Assembly (NCBI RefSeq): GCF_003046475.1
Contig: NZ_PZZZ01000001.1
Location: forward strand, 434,001 to 498,000
Direction: 5' to 3'
DNA from: Mycoplana dimorpha
Lineage (GTDB): Bacteria > Pseudomonadota > Alphaproteobacteria > Rhizobiales > Rhizobiaceae
DNA length: 64,000 nt
A model generated the notes under the pieces. It did no database searches and was not told the DNA's origin. It worked only from the letters and a program-made list of their open reading frames with translations. Both the position numbers and the translations under genes were made by a program. Positions 33,365 through 41,764 of this stretch are shown piece after piece (position 1 is the stretch's first letter; each line of letters starts with the position of its first letter).

Positions 33365-34108
33365 TCAACTCGGCATGTGGTAGCCGACGATCTTTTTCTC
33401 GCGAACGATGAAGAGCTTGCCGGTCTCGGTCATGTCGGGGCCGACGAGCGGCATCAGTGCCTCGGCCACTTCGGAGGGATGCGGCACGGTTTGCGGATCT
33501 TCGCCGGGCACCGCCTGGGCGCGCATCGCCGTTCGCGTCGCGCCGGGATCTACGGAGAGGATGCGAAGCGCTGTGCGCTGCGTTTCGCCGGCCCAGGTCC
33601 GGGCGAGCGCCTCGACGGCGGCCTTGGAGGCGGAGTAGGGGCCCCAGAACGGCTTGCAGCTGTGGGCGGCACCCGACGACAGGATCAGCGCCCGGCCGGC
33701 GTCCGATTTCAGAAGCAGCGGCTCGACCGAGCGGATCAGCCGCCAGGTCGCGGTGACGTTGATGGTCATCACCTTCTCGAACACCTTCGCTTCGACATGG
33801 CCGATCGGCGAGATCGTGCCGAGCACGCCGGCGTTGGCGACGAGGATGTCGAGCTTTCCCCAGCGCTCGAAGATCGAGCCGCCGAGCTTGTCGATCGCCG
33901 CCATGTCGGCGAGGTCGAAGGGCACCAGCGTCGCCGAGCCGCCGACTGCCTTGACAGCGTCGTCGAGTTCCTCCAGCCCGCCGACGGTGCGGGCGCAGGC
34001 GATCACATGCGCGCCGCGCCTGGCGAGTTCGAGCGCCGTGAAATAGCCGATACCGCGCGATGCGCCGGTGACAAGCGCGATCCTGCCCTTCAGGTCGATG
34101 TCCATCAT
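33365..34108 (-). CDS. short-chain dehydrogenase/reductase
   Basis: A 247-residue classical SDR. The NAD(P)-binding motif is TGASRGIGYFTALELARRG, with LVANAGVLG as the NAG motif, the catalytic Ser in LILSSGAAHS, and YSASK as the Tyr-x3-Lys pair. The end of strand 2 (ACART) suggests NADP preference, weakly. The substrate is unknown. The start is ATG 34108 or 34105. It is downstream of purF on the same strand, 93 bases after its stop, and may share its transcript. Confidence 0.92.
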   Translation of the reverse strand: MMDIDLKGRIALVTGASRGIGYFTALELARRGAHVIACARTVGGLEELDDAVKAVGGSATLVPFDLADMAAIDKLGGSIFERWGKLDILVANAGVLGTISPIGHVEAKVFEKVMTINVTATWRLIRSVEPLLLKSDAGRALILSSGAAHSCKPFWGPYSASKAAVEALARTWAGETQRTALRILSVDPGATRTAMRAQAVPGEDPQTVPHPSEVAEALMPLVGPDMTETGKLFIVREKKIVGYHMPS

Positions 34109-34201
34109 TCTCTTCCCGTGTGATGCCGGCCAAAAGAAAGAAGGCCGCGTTTCCGCAGCCTTCTAGCCTAAGCATTGCAGATTGGAAACCGCCGCGTCGC
34201 C

Positions 34202-35698
34202 TCAGCCGTTGCTGACGAGCACCGAGACTTTGCGGCCCATCGTCTCACCGTCCTTGTCCAGCAGCCGGGTCGGATAGTCGCCGGTGAAATAGTGGTCGGT
34301 GAACTGCGGACGGGCAGGGTTGCGGTCTTCGCCGCCGACGGCGCGATAGAGGCCGTCGATGGAGAGGAACTGCAGCGAGTCGGCGCCGATGAACTTCGTC
34401 ATCGCCGCGACATCGGCATACTGGTTCGCGAGCAGCTTGTCCTTGTCCGGCGTGTCGATGCCGTAGAAGTCCGGGAAGAAGATCATCGGGCTGGCGACGC
34501 GGATATGAACCTCCTTGGCACCCGCATCGCGGATCATCTGCACGATCTTGACCGAGGTGGTGCCGCGGACGATCGAATCGTCGACGAGCACGACACGCTT
34601 GCCCTCGATCATGGCACGGTTGGCCGAGTGCTTCAGCTTGACGCCGAAGGCGCGGATCTGCTGCGTCGGCTCGATGAAGGTGCGGCCCACATAGTGGTTG
34701 CGGATGATGCCGTATTCGAACGGGATGCCGCTTTCCTGCGCGTATCCGAGGGCAGCCGGCGTGCCGCCATCCGGGACCGGCACCACCACGTCGGCCTCGA
34801 CCGGCGCTTCCTTGGCAAGGTTCTTGCCCATGTTCTTGCGGGCGACGTAGACGCTCCGTCCGCCGACGACCGAATCCGGCCGGGCGAAATAGACGTATTC
34901 GAACAGGCAGAGGCGTTCCGGCTGCGGATTGCCGGACTTCATCGCCTCGATGGTGATCGAGCCGTCCGGCTGGATTTCGCAGACGATGATTTCGCCGTTC
35001 TCGACGTCGCGGACGAATTTCGCGCCGATGATGTCGAGCGCACAGGTCTCGGAGCAGAAGATCGGCTTGCCGTCCAGCTCGCCCATGACGAGCGGCCGGA
35101 TGCCGGTGGGATCGCGGGCGGCGATCAGCTTGGTGCGGGTGATGCCGATCATCGAGTAACCGCCTTCCATCTGGCGAATGGCGTCAATGAAGCGGTCGGT
35201 CGTGTTGGTGTAGCGCGAGCGGGCGATCAGGTGCAGCACAACCTCGGTATCGGAGGTGGACTGGCAGATGGCGCCGCCCGCGATCAACTGCCGGCGCAGC
35301 GTCAGGCCGTTGGTGAAGTTGCCGTTGTGGGCGACGGCAATGCCGCCGACTTCGAGCTCCGCAAACAGCGGCTGCACATTTCTGAGCGCCACTTCGCCGG
35401 TGGTGGAATAGCGGGTGTGCCCGATCGCCATGTTGCCGGGGAGCTTCGCGAGCGTCGCCGGGTTGGTGTAGTGGTCGCCCACCAGCCCCATGTGCTTTTC
35501 GGTGTGGAACTGCCGGCCGTCGAAGGAGACGATACCGGCCGCCTCCTGGCCGCGATGCTGCAGCGCGTGCAGCCCGAGCGCCGTCAGCGTCGCCGCGTCC
35601 GGGTGGCCGAGAATGCCGAAGACGCCGCACTCTTCATGCAGCGTATCGCCCTCCAGGTCGCTTTCGAAACAGTGGGCGGAAACGGAAAGATCGGTCAT
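34202..35698 (-). CDS. purF: amidophosphoribosyltransferase
   Basis: A 498-residue enzyme of the first committed purine step (PRPP + glutamine to phosphoribosylamine). The N-terminal glutamine amidotransferase starts at Cys24 in HEECGVFGILGHPDA, so 23 residues must be removed to expose the nucleophile. The PRPP-binding loop is VVLVDDSIVRGTTS. The C-terminal cysteine pair that binds the 4Fe-4S cluster in Bacillus PurF is absent (ARPQFTDHYFTGDYPT), so this version is probably cluster-free at that end. ATG 35698 gives a family-like start. It lies behind cvpA, an arrangement shared with E. coli. Confidence 0.96.
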   Translation of the reverse strand: MTDLSVSAHCFESDLEGDTLHEECGVFGILGHPDAATLTALGLHALQHRGQEAAGIVSFDGRQFHTEKHMGLVGDHYTNPATLAKLPGNMAIGHTRYSTTGEVALRNVQPLFAELEVGGIAVAHNGNFTNGLTLRRQLIAGGAICQSTSDTEVVLHLIARSRYTNTTDRFIDAIRQMEGGYSMIGITRTKLIAARDPTGIRPLVMGELDGKPIFCSETCALDIIGAKFVRDVENGEIIVCEIQPDGSITIEAMKSGNPQPERLCLFEYVYFARPDSVVGGRSVYVARKNMGKNLAKEAPVEADVVVPVPDGGTPAALGYAQESGIPFEYGIIRNHYVGRTFIEPTQQIRAFGVKLKHSANRAMIEGKRVVLVDDSIVRGTTSVKIVQMIRDAGAKEVHIRVASPMIFFPDFYGIDTPDKDKLLANQYADVAAMTKFIGADSLQFLSIDGLYRAVGGEDRNPARPQFTDHYFTGDYPTRLLDKDGETMGRKVSVLVSNG

Positions 35699-35906
35699 GT
35701 GCTGCAAGCCTTTGCTCGGGACATTGTGGGGTTGCACGGTTTTCGCCTTGCGCGGCGGTGGGGGCGGCTTTCCGGCAATACGGCCCCGCCGCTTATATCT
35801 GTGCGCCTTAATGACATTACCACCGAAGCTGGGGGCTCCAGTGGCAATTTTTTACCAGATTTTCGCTGCCGCTGCGCACGCAAAATTGCGCGGCTGCCCT
35901 GCGGAA

Positions 35907-36515
35907 TCAGCCGTTCGTCGGAGGAGCCTCCTCTGCCGGTTCGTCGCCGCTGGCGGGCGCCTGGCCCTCAGCCGGCGCTTCCGTGCCATCGGCCGGTGCC
36001 CGCTTGCCGAGCAGGCGGTCGCGGATCTGTGTGTCGGCGTTCTCCGGCAGCAATGCGATCAGCTTCGTGCCGAGATTGTCGAGCAGCGGCTTCGACTTCG
36101 CGCTGCCGACCCAGCCGGGCTGCTGCTGCGGCGAGACCAGCCAGTTGAAGAACAGCATGGCGACGACGACGAGCAGGATGCCGCGAGCGGCCCCGAACAG
36201 AAAGCCGAGCGTGCGGTCCAGCGCGCCGATGCGGCTGTCGATGATGAAGTCGGCGATCCGCATCGTGATGAGGGATATCAAGATCAGCGCGACCAGGAAG
36301 ACGACCGCGGCCGAGCCGATGAGCGCGACCGTGTCGCTCGTCGTGTAATCCTTCGCGTAGGGAAGCAGCACCGGGTAGAGATAGTAGGCGGCCGCCGCAG
36401 CGCCGACCCAGCTTGCCACCGACAGGACCTCGCGCGAGAACCCGCGCACCATCGCCAGCACGGCCGAGAAAAGCGCGACGCCGATGACGATGCCGTCGAG
36501 AAGTGTGATGGGCAT
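35907..36515 (-). CDS. cvpA: CvpA family membrane protein
   Basis: A 202-residue inner-membrane protein with four helices (LLDGIVIGVALFSAVLAMVR, then FSREVLSVASWVGAAAAAYY and two more) and a hydrophilic Pro/Ala/Glu-rich C-terminal tail (about 165-202). CvpA is needed for colicin V production in E. coli and for envelope stress tolerance in other bacteria; its mechanism is not settled. It is upstream of purF on the same strand, the long-known cvpA-purF pair, with a 208-base gap that may hold a separate purF promoter. Confidence 0.9.
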   Translation of the reverse strand: MPITLLDGIVIGVALFSAVLAMVRGFSREVLSVASWVGAAAAAYYLYPVLLPYAKDYTTSDTVALIGSAAVVFLVALILISLITMRIADFIIDSRIGALDRTLGFLFGAARGILLVVVAMLFFNWLVSPQQQPGWVGSAKSKPLLDNLGTKLIALLPENADTQIRDRLLGKRAPADGTEAPAEGQAPASGDEPAEEAPPTNG

Positions 36516-36658
36516 GTTGTCCTACTCCAGACTGGAATATCTTTCGACCCGGATGCGATTGGTCCGGCACCTTAGTCGATCGCGCCCCTGGCGTCTCATT
36601 TCGGTTCGTCGGCAACGAACTGTTTCCACAAAGGTTTGCCGAATTCGCGGCGAGCCCT

Positions 36659-38062
36659 TCAGCCGTCCTCCTCGCCGCGCATCAGTGCGCCCTTCGCGCC
36701 GGCGATCCGCGCCACCAGGTCCGGCAGGCTGTCGATCTCCGCCCATCGCCCGCCATTGCCCTTGGGCAACTCGGCAGAACCGGCCGGCAGGACGGCTTGC
36801 GCGAATCCGAGCTTTTCCGCCTCCTTCAGGCGTTGCGCGGTGTGCGAGACCGGCCGGACGGCGCCCGACAGGCTGACTTCGCCGAAATAGACGCAATCGG
36901 CCGGCAGGGCAAGGCCGGCAAGCGACGAAACGAGCGCCGCCGCCACCGCCAGATCGGCGGCCGGTTCGGAGATGCGAAACCCGCCGGCAATGTTCAGGTA
37001 GACGTCATGCTGGCCGAGCCGTACCCCGCAATGGGCCTCGAGCACGGCGAGGATCATCGATAGCCGGGCGGAATCCCATCCGACCACGGCGCGCCTGGGC
37101 GTGCCGAGCGAGGTCGGCGCCACCAGCGCCTGCACCTCGACCAGGACCGGGCGGGTGCCCTCCATGCCGGCGAAGACGGCAGCCCCAGGCGCCTTGGCGT
37201 TGCGCTCGCCGAGAAACAGCTCGGACGGGTTTGCGACCTCGCGCAGGCCCTTGTCCGACATTTCGAACACGCCGATCTCGTCGGTCGGCCCGAAGCGGTT
37301 CTTCACGGTGCGCAGGATACGGTAGTGATGGCCGCGGTCGCCCTCGAAATAGAGCACGGCGTCGACCATGTGCTCGACGACGCGGGGACCGGCGATCTGG
37401 CCCTCCTTGGTGACATGGCCGACGAGGACCACGGCGGCGCCCGTCTGCTTGGCGAAGCGGATCATCGCCTGGGCGCCGGTGCGCACCTGCGTGACGGTGC
37501 CGGGGGCGGATTCGACGATGTCGCTCCAGAGCGTCTGGATCGAGTCGATGATCGCCAGATCCGGGCGCTTGCCGTCGGCGAGCGTCGCCAGGATGTCTTC
37601 GACGTTGGTTTCGGCGGCAAGCAGCACGTCGGTCTCGGCGGCGCCGAGGCGCTGGGCGCGAAGCCGGATCTGCGCCACGGCCTCTTCGCCGGAGACGTAG
37701 ATCACCCGCTGGCCGCGGCTGGAGAGGGCGGCGGCGGCCTGCATCAGCACCGTCGACTTGCCGATGCCGGGATCGCCGCCGACCAGCACCGCCGAGCCGC
37801 GCACAAAGCCACCGCCGGTGACCCGGTCGAGCTCGCCGATCCCTGTCGCGACGCGCGGCGCCTCCTCGATTTCACCGGAAAGGCTGGTGAGCGCGACGAC
37901 GCGGCCCTTCTTCGGCGTCTTGCCCGGCCCGCCGCCGATGCCCCCCATCGGGTCTTCCTCGACGACGGTGTTCCACTCGCCGCAGCCGTCGCACTTGCCG
38001 ACCCAGCGGGCGTGGACGGAACCGCAGTTCTGGCAGACGAATTGGGTGCGGGCCTTGGCCAT
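36659..38062 (-). CDS. radA: DNA repair protein RadA
   Basis: A 467-residue branch-migration ATPase acting in recombination. The order is a C4 zinc finger (Cys10, Cys13, Cys24, Cys27), a RecA-like core with Walker A GGDPGIGKST (95-104), the RadA-specific KNRFG (254-258), and a C-terminal Lon-protease-like domain (about 290-450). ATG 38062 overlaps the stop of an upstream parE-like toxin gene by one base (TGATG), so its translation may be coupled to the toxin. cvpA follows on the same strand after 143 bases. Confidence 0.96.
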   Translation of the reverse strand: MAKARTQFVCQNCGSVHARWVGKCDGCGEWNTVVEEDPMGGIGGGPGKTPKKGRVVALTSLSGEIEEAPRVATGIGELDRVTGGGFVRGSAVLVGGDPGIGKSTVLMQAAAALSSRGQRVIYVSGEEAVAQIRLRAQRLGAAETDVLLAAETNVEDILATLADGKRPDLAIIDSIQTLWSDIVESAPGTVTQVRTGAQAMIRFAKQTGAAVVLVGHVTKEGQIAGPRVVEHMVDAVLYFEGDRGHHYRILRTVKNRFGPTDEIGVFEMSDKGLREVANPSELFLGERNAKAPGAAVFAGMEGTRPVLVEVQALVAPTSLGTPRRAVVGWDSARLSMILAVLEAHCGVRLGQHDVYLNIAGGFRISEPAADLAVAAALVSSLAGLALPADCVYFGEVSLSGAVRPVSHTAQRLKEAEKLGFAQAVLPAGSAELPKGNGGRWAEIDSLPDLVARIAGAKGALMRGEEDG

Positions 38063-38376
38063 CAGCTGTCACTTTCGGGAAAATCGCCGGGCGACAGGTC
38101 CTGCCGGCCGTGGAGGATGCGAAGTACGAGGATGTGTGTTTTGCGGACCCGCAGATAAATGCATCGGTCGTGATAGGGAAGAGCTCTCAGCCCCGGCGAT
38201 ATCCAATCTCGTGCGACGCCGGTATAGCCAGCCGAGGCCGCCGATTTGATCTTCTCTTCAATGGACCGCACGAATTTCCGTGCTGCTGCCGGATTGTCCT
38301 GAGCGATGAAATCGTAGATGTCGATGAGATCGTTGATGGCGTCTCTCGAAAGGCGATAGCGTCGAGGAGCAATCAC
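38062..38376 (-). CDS. parE: type II toxin, ParE/RelE family
   Basis: A 104-residue ParE-like toxin: [20 protein letters not shown] at the start, and [28 protein letters not shown] as the conserved C-terminal strands with the family RIL-H-R signature. ParE toxins usually inhibit gyrase. It overlaps its antitoxin by four bases upstream and radA by one base downstream. A gyrase-directed toxin coupled to a recombination-repair gene is a notable combination, although the link may be accidental. Confidence 0.92.
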   Translation of the reverse strand: MIAPRRYRLSRDAINDLIDIYDFIAQDNPAAARKFVRSIEEKIKSAASAGYTGVARDWISPGLRALPYHDRCIYLRVRKTHILVLRILHGRQDLSPGDFPESDS

Positions 38377-38639
38377 TTGCGGGTCTTCGCCCGCTCGACG
38401 ATGTAAGCCGTCAAGTCATCCCCGGTCGAGAATTCAACATAGTCGCCGTTGGCGATTTGTCGATCGCCCTCCGCGATCAGGCGGCGCAGCTCAGCTAGCT
38501 TCATCTCGTCGCGCTCCAGCAGCCGCAGGCCCGCCCGCACGACTTCGCTGGCGTTGTTGAAGCGACCCGAGTTTATCTGTTCGTCGATGAAGGCTTCGAA
38601 ATGCGCGCCGACGACGATGGATTTCTTCGCGTTCGACAT
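38373..38639 (-). CDS. parD: type II antitoxin, ParD family
   Basis: An 88-residue antitoxin with the ParD ribbon-helix-helix [19 protein letters not shown], then [18 protein letters not shown], and a C-terminal toxin-binding tail ending [13 protein letters not shown] (minus strand) precedes ATG 38639. The palindrome ACCATATGGT (38666-38675) lies 27 bases upstream as the probable operator. It overlaps parE by four bases. Confidence 0.93.
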   Translation of the reverse strand: MSNAKKSIVVGAHFEAFIDEQINSGRFNNASEVVRAGLRLLERDEMKLAELRRLIAEGDRQIANGDYVEFSTGDDLTAYIVERAKTRK

Positions 38640-38665
38640 GGGACTCTCCTGAGTGGAGGCAACCT

Positions 38666-38675
38666 ACCATATGGT
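38666..38675 (-). promoter_or_regulatory. candidate ParD operator
   Basis: ACCATATGGT is a perfect 10-base palindrome 26 bases upstream of the parD start, between parD and the end of alr. Size and place suit an autorepressor site overlapping the -10 region; no convincing -35 was found. Confidence 0.45.
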
Positions 38676-38686
38676 GCGAACAATTC

Positions 38687-39865
38687 CTACCAGTCGGCGT
38701 CGATGTAGTCCCGCCGGTAGCGGGGACCGAGACTGGTCAGCAGCACGTAGTCGATCGTGCCGCCGGCCTTCGACACCGTCTCGATCGGCATGTTCGGACC
38801 AAACAGTTCGATGAAGTCTCCCGCCCGGACCGACCGCTCCGGCAGGTCGGTGACGTCGAAATGGGTCAGGTCCATGGTGACGCGACCGATCAGCGGCACG
38901 GCCCGCCCATGCAGGAAGCCGCTGGCGCCGGTTGCCACCGCCCGGCGCAGCGGCACGCCGGCGCCGGAGAGGCTGCGCAGGTAGCCGTCGGCATAGCCGA
39001 TCGCGACGACGGCGATCCGGCTGTCGCGCGCCAGCATCCCGGCCGCGCCATAGCTGACGCCTTCGCCGATCTTCGCCTCGCGCACCTGCAGGATCCGAGC
39101 CTCCGCCTTGACCACCGGCCGCATCGGGTTCGGCTCGTCGTTAACGGCCGCGCCGCCGTAGAGCGAGATCCCCGGGCGGGTCAGCTGGAAATGGAATTCA
39201 TCGCCCAGAAAGATGCCGGCGGAATTGGCAAGGCTCGCCTCGACGCCCTCGTAGGCCCGTATCGCGGCCCGAAAGCGGTCGAGCTGCATGCGGTTCATCG
39301 GATGCAGCGGTTCGTCGCCGCAGGCGAGATGGCTCAGGATCAGCACAGGACAGAAGCTGGCCGGCCGTGCCGGATCGTGGGCGAGGGCAAGGGCGTCGGC
39401 AACCGTCAGGCCCAGCCGGTTCATGCCGGTGTCGACCTGCAGCGCACAGGGATGGTCGCCGCGTTCAGATATCGCCGCCATGAAGACGGCGAGCTGTTCC
39501 TGCGAGGCGATGACGGGCACGAGGTCATGCTCGAAGAACAGCCTCTCGGAGCCGGGCCACATACCTGAAAGCACGAAGATGCGCCCATCCGGGACGATCG
39601 GGCGCAAAGCCACGCCTTCGGCGGGGCTTGCAACGAAGAAGTCGCGGGCGCCGGCCTGGTGGAAGGTTCGCGCCGCCGGTTCAAGTCCCACCCCGTAGGC
39701 GTTGGCCTTGAGCACCGCCGCGGTGCGGGCCCCGCCTGATTTCTTAGCCATGAAGCGCCAGTTGTCGGCGAGGGCCCGCAGGTCGATTGTCAATCGCGCG
39801 TGCTCTTCGCCGACCGGCGCGGTCGATGAGAAGGGCGAAGCGGAGGGGAAAGTGCTCTTCGTCAT
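38687..39865 (-). CDS. alr: alanine racemase
   Basis: A 392-residue PLP enzyme interconverting L- and D-alanine for peptidoglycan. The lysine that binds PLP is in VLKANAYGVG. The second catalytic base is the Tyr of GVSYGAAGML, and the substrate region QVDTGMNRLGL is standard. ATG 39865 is used; the first 20 residues are variable. It lies downstream of dnaB (132 bases) and upstream of parDE on the same strand. Confidence 0.95.
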   Translation of the reverse strand: MTKSTFPSASPFSSTAPVGEEHARLTIDLRALADNWRFMAKKSGGARTAAVLKANAYGVGLEPAARTFHQAGARDFFVASPAEGVALRPIVPDGRIFVLSGMWPGSERLFFEHDLVPVIASQEQLAVFMAAISERGDHPCALQVDTGMNRLGLTVADALALAHDPARPASFCPVLILSHLACGDEPLHPMNRMQLDRFRAAIRAYEGVEASLANSAGIFLGDEFHFQLTRPGISLYGGAAVNDEPNPMRPVVKAEARILQVREAKIGEGVSYGAAGMLARDSRIAVVAIGYADGYLRSLSGAGVPLRRAVATGASGFLHGRAVPLIGRVTMDLTHFDVTDLPERSVRAGDFIELFGPNMPIETVSKAGGTIDYVLLTSLGPRYRRDYIDADW

Positions 39866-39997
39866 GGGACAGGCATACTCGCTAGCGCCGCCACCGGCAA
39901 CAGGATTGCACGCGAAGGACGGTCCCCCGGGATGCGGTCGGCGCGCGCCGAGCCCGCTATCTGAGAACGACGGGTCGGGGCCAGGCGCCAGCCGTCC

Positions 39998-41500
39998 TCA
40001 GGGTTCCTCGTACTGCGAGAAGGACGGGTCGGCGAGGTCGGTGAAGCGGGTGAACTCCGACTGGAACGCGAGCTTGACGGTGCCGGTGGGCCCGTGACGC
40101 TGCTTGGCGATGATCACGTCGGCCGTGCCTTTTACCTTCTCGAACTGCATCTTCCATTCTTCGTACTTCGGGTCGAACTCGTCGCGCGGCTCGAGGTTCT
40201 TGACGTAGTATTCCTCGCGGAACACGAACAGCACCACGTCGGCGTCCTGCTCGATCGAGCCCGATTCGCGAAGGTCGGAGAGCTGCGGCCGCTTGTCCTC
40301 GCGGTTTTCCACCTGACGGGAGAGCTGCGACAGCGCGATGATCGGCACGTTCAGTTCCTTGCCGAGTGCCTTCAGCCCGGTGGTGATCTGGGTGATCTCC
40401 TGCACGCGGTTGTCGCTGGACTTGCCCGAGCCGGTCATCAGCTGGATGTAGTCCACCACGATGCAGTCGAGGCCGCGCTGGCGTTTCAGCCGCCGGGCGC
40501 GGGCGGAAAGCTGGGCGATCGAGATACCACCCGTCTGGTCGATATAGAGCGGTACCTTCTGCATCATCTGCGAGCAGGCGACGAGCTTCTCGAAATCGTG
40601 CTCGGAGATGTCGCCGCGGCGGATCTTCGACGAGGAGACTTCCGTCTGCTCGGAGATGATACGGGTGGCGAGCTGCTCGGACGACATTTCGAGCGAGTAG
40701 AAGCCGACGACGCCGCCGTTCTTCGCCTTGAACGAACCGTCCGCCTGCACTTCCGGCTCGTAGGCGGCGGCGATGTTGTAGGCGATGTTGGTGGCAAGCG
40801 AGGTCTTGCCCATGCCGGGGCGTCCGGCAAGGACGATCAAGTCGGAGCGCTGCAGGCCGCCCATGCGGGCGTCGAGCGAGAGGATGCCGGTGGAGATGCC
40901 CGACAGCGAGCCGTCGCGCTCGAAGGCCGCACCCGCCATGTCGATCGCCTGGGCCACCGCATCGTTGAACGACTGGAAGCCGCCATCGTAGCGGCCGGTC
41001 TCGGCGAGCTCGAACAGGCGGCGCTCGGCGTCCTCGATCTGGTTCTGCGGCGGCATGTCGAGGGGCGCATCATAGGCGATGTTGACCATGTCCTCGCCGA
41101 TGGTGATCAGCGAGCGACGCAGCGCCAGGTCGTAGATGGCGCGGCCATAGTCCTCGGCGTTGATGATCGTCACGGCCTCTGCGGCGAGGCGGGCAAGGTA
41201 TTGCGGGATCGTCAGATCGCCGACGCGCCCGTCGGCGGGAAGGTGCGTCTTCAGCGTGATCGTCGTTGCGATCTTGCCCATGCGGATCGTGTCGCCGGCA
41301 AGTTCGTAGATCTTGCGGTGCAGCGGCTCATGGAAGTGGATCGGCTTCAGGAAGTCCGAGACGCGGTAGTAGGCGTCGTTGTTGACGAGAATCGCTCCCA
41401 GCAGTGCCTGCTCGGCTTCGATGTTGCTCGGTGCCTCGCGGTGGTGCACGCCAAGGTCGTCGCGGCCTGGAGTGGCAAGCTTGCGCACGGCATCGTTCAT
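39998..41500 (-). CDS. dnaB: replicative DNA helicase DnaB
   Basis: A 500-residue hexameric helicase of the replication fork. The N-terminal helical domain begins after residue 24 (EAEQALLGAILVNNDAYYRV). The RecA-like core has Walker A GRPGMGKTS (226-234), the DnaB segment SLEMSSEQLATRI, Walker B CIVVDYIQLM and arginine-finger region KQRHGPTGTVKLAF. The start at ATG 41500 has GGGGAG upstream. A near-consensus DnaA box lies in the upstream gap (41635-41643). Confidence 0.97.
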   Translation of the reverse strand: MNDAVRKLATPGRDDLGVHHREAPSNIEAEQALLGAILVNNDAYYRVSDFLKPIHFHEPLHRKIYELAGDTIRMGKIATTITLKTHLPADGRVGDLTIPQYLARLAAEAVTIINAEDYGRAIYDLALRRSLITIGEDMVNIAYDAPLDMPPQNQIEDAERRLFELAETGRYDGGFQSFNDAVAQAIDMAGAAFERDGSLSGISTGILSLDARMGGLQRSDLIVLAGRPGMGKTSLATNIAYNIAAAYEPEVQADGSFKAKNGGVVGFYSLEMSSEQLATRIISEQTEVSSSKIRRGDISEHDFEKLVACSQMMQKVPLYIDQTGGISIAQLSARARRLKRQRGLDCIVVDYIQLMTGSGKSSDNRVQEITQITTGLKALGKELNVPIIALSQLSRQVENREDKRPQLSDLRESGSIEQDADVVLFVFREEYYVKNLEPRDEFDPKYEEWKMQFEKVKGTADVIIAKQRHGPTGTVKLAFQSEFTRFTDLADPSFSQYEEP

Positions 41501-41634
41501 CTCGTCCGATTCTCCCCGAATCCATCTGCGGTAATGCACCCTGATTGCAGCCGTGGGAGACGCGGGTCAAGCTCGGCATGGGAGCGTGGGGCAGGGCGGA
41601 TGTACAGCCGGGCAGATTGGGCACGCTCTTCGAC

Positions 41635-41643
41635 CTATCCACA
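41635..41643 (-). promoter_or_regulatory. possible DnaA box upstream of dnaB
   Basis: CTATCCACA differs from the DnaA box TTATCCACA only at the first base. It lies 134 bases before the dnaB start, in the 264-base gap between dnaB and cfa that otherwise shows no gene. One nonamer can arise by chance. Confidence 0.3.
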
Positions 41644-41764
41644 GCAGGCTCCGTGCACAAAACCCACAGTGGCAGAAAAACGATGTGATTCCGCGCCGCA
41701 GCCACTCGAGCGGCTTGACGCCGCGCGCGGCAGATTCGGCCGGGGCCTTGTGGAGAAGGCGCGC

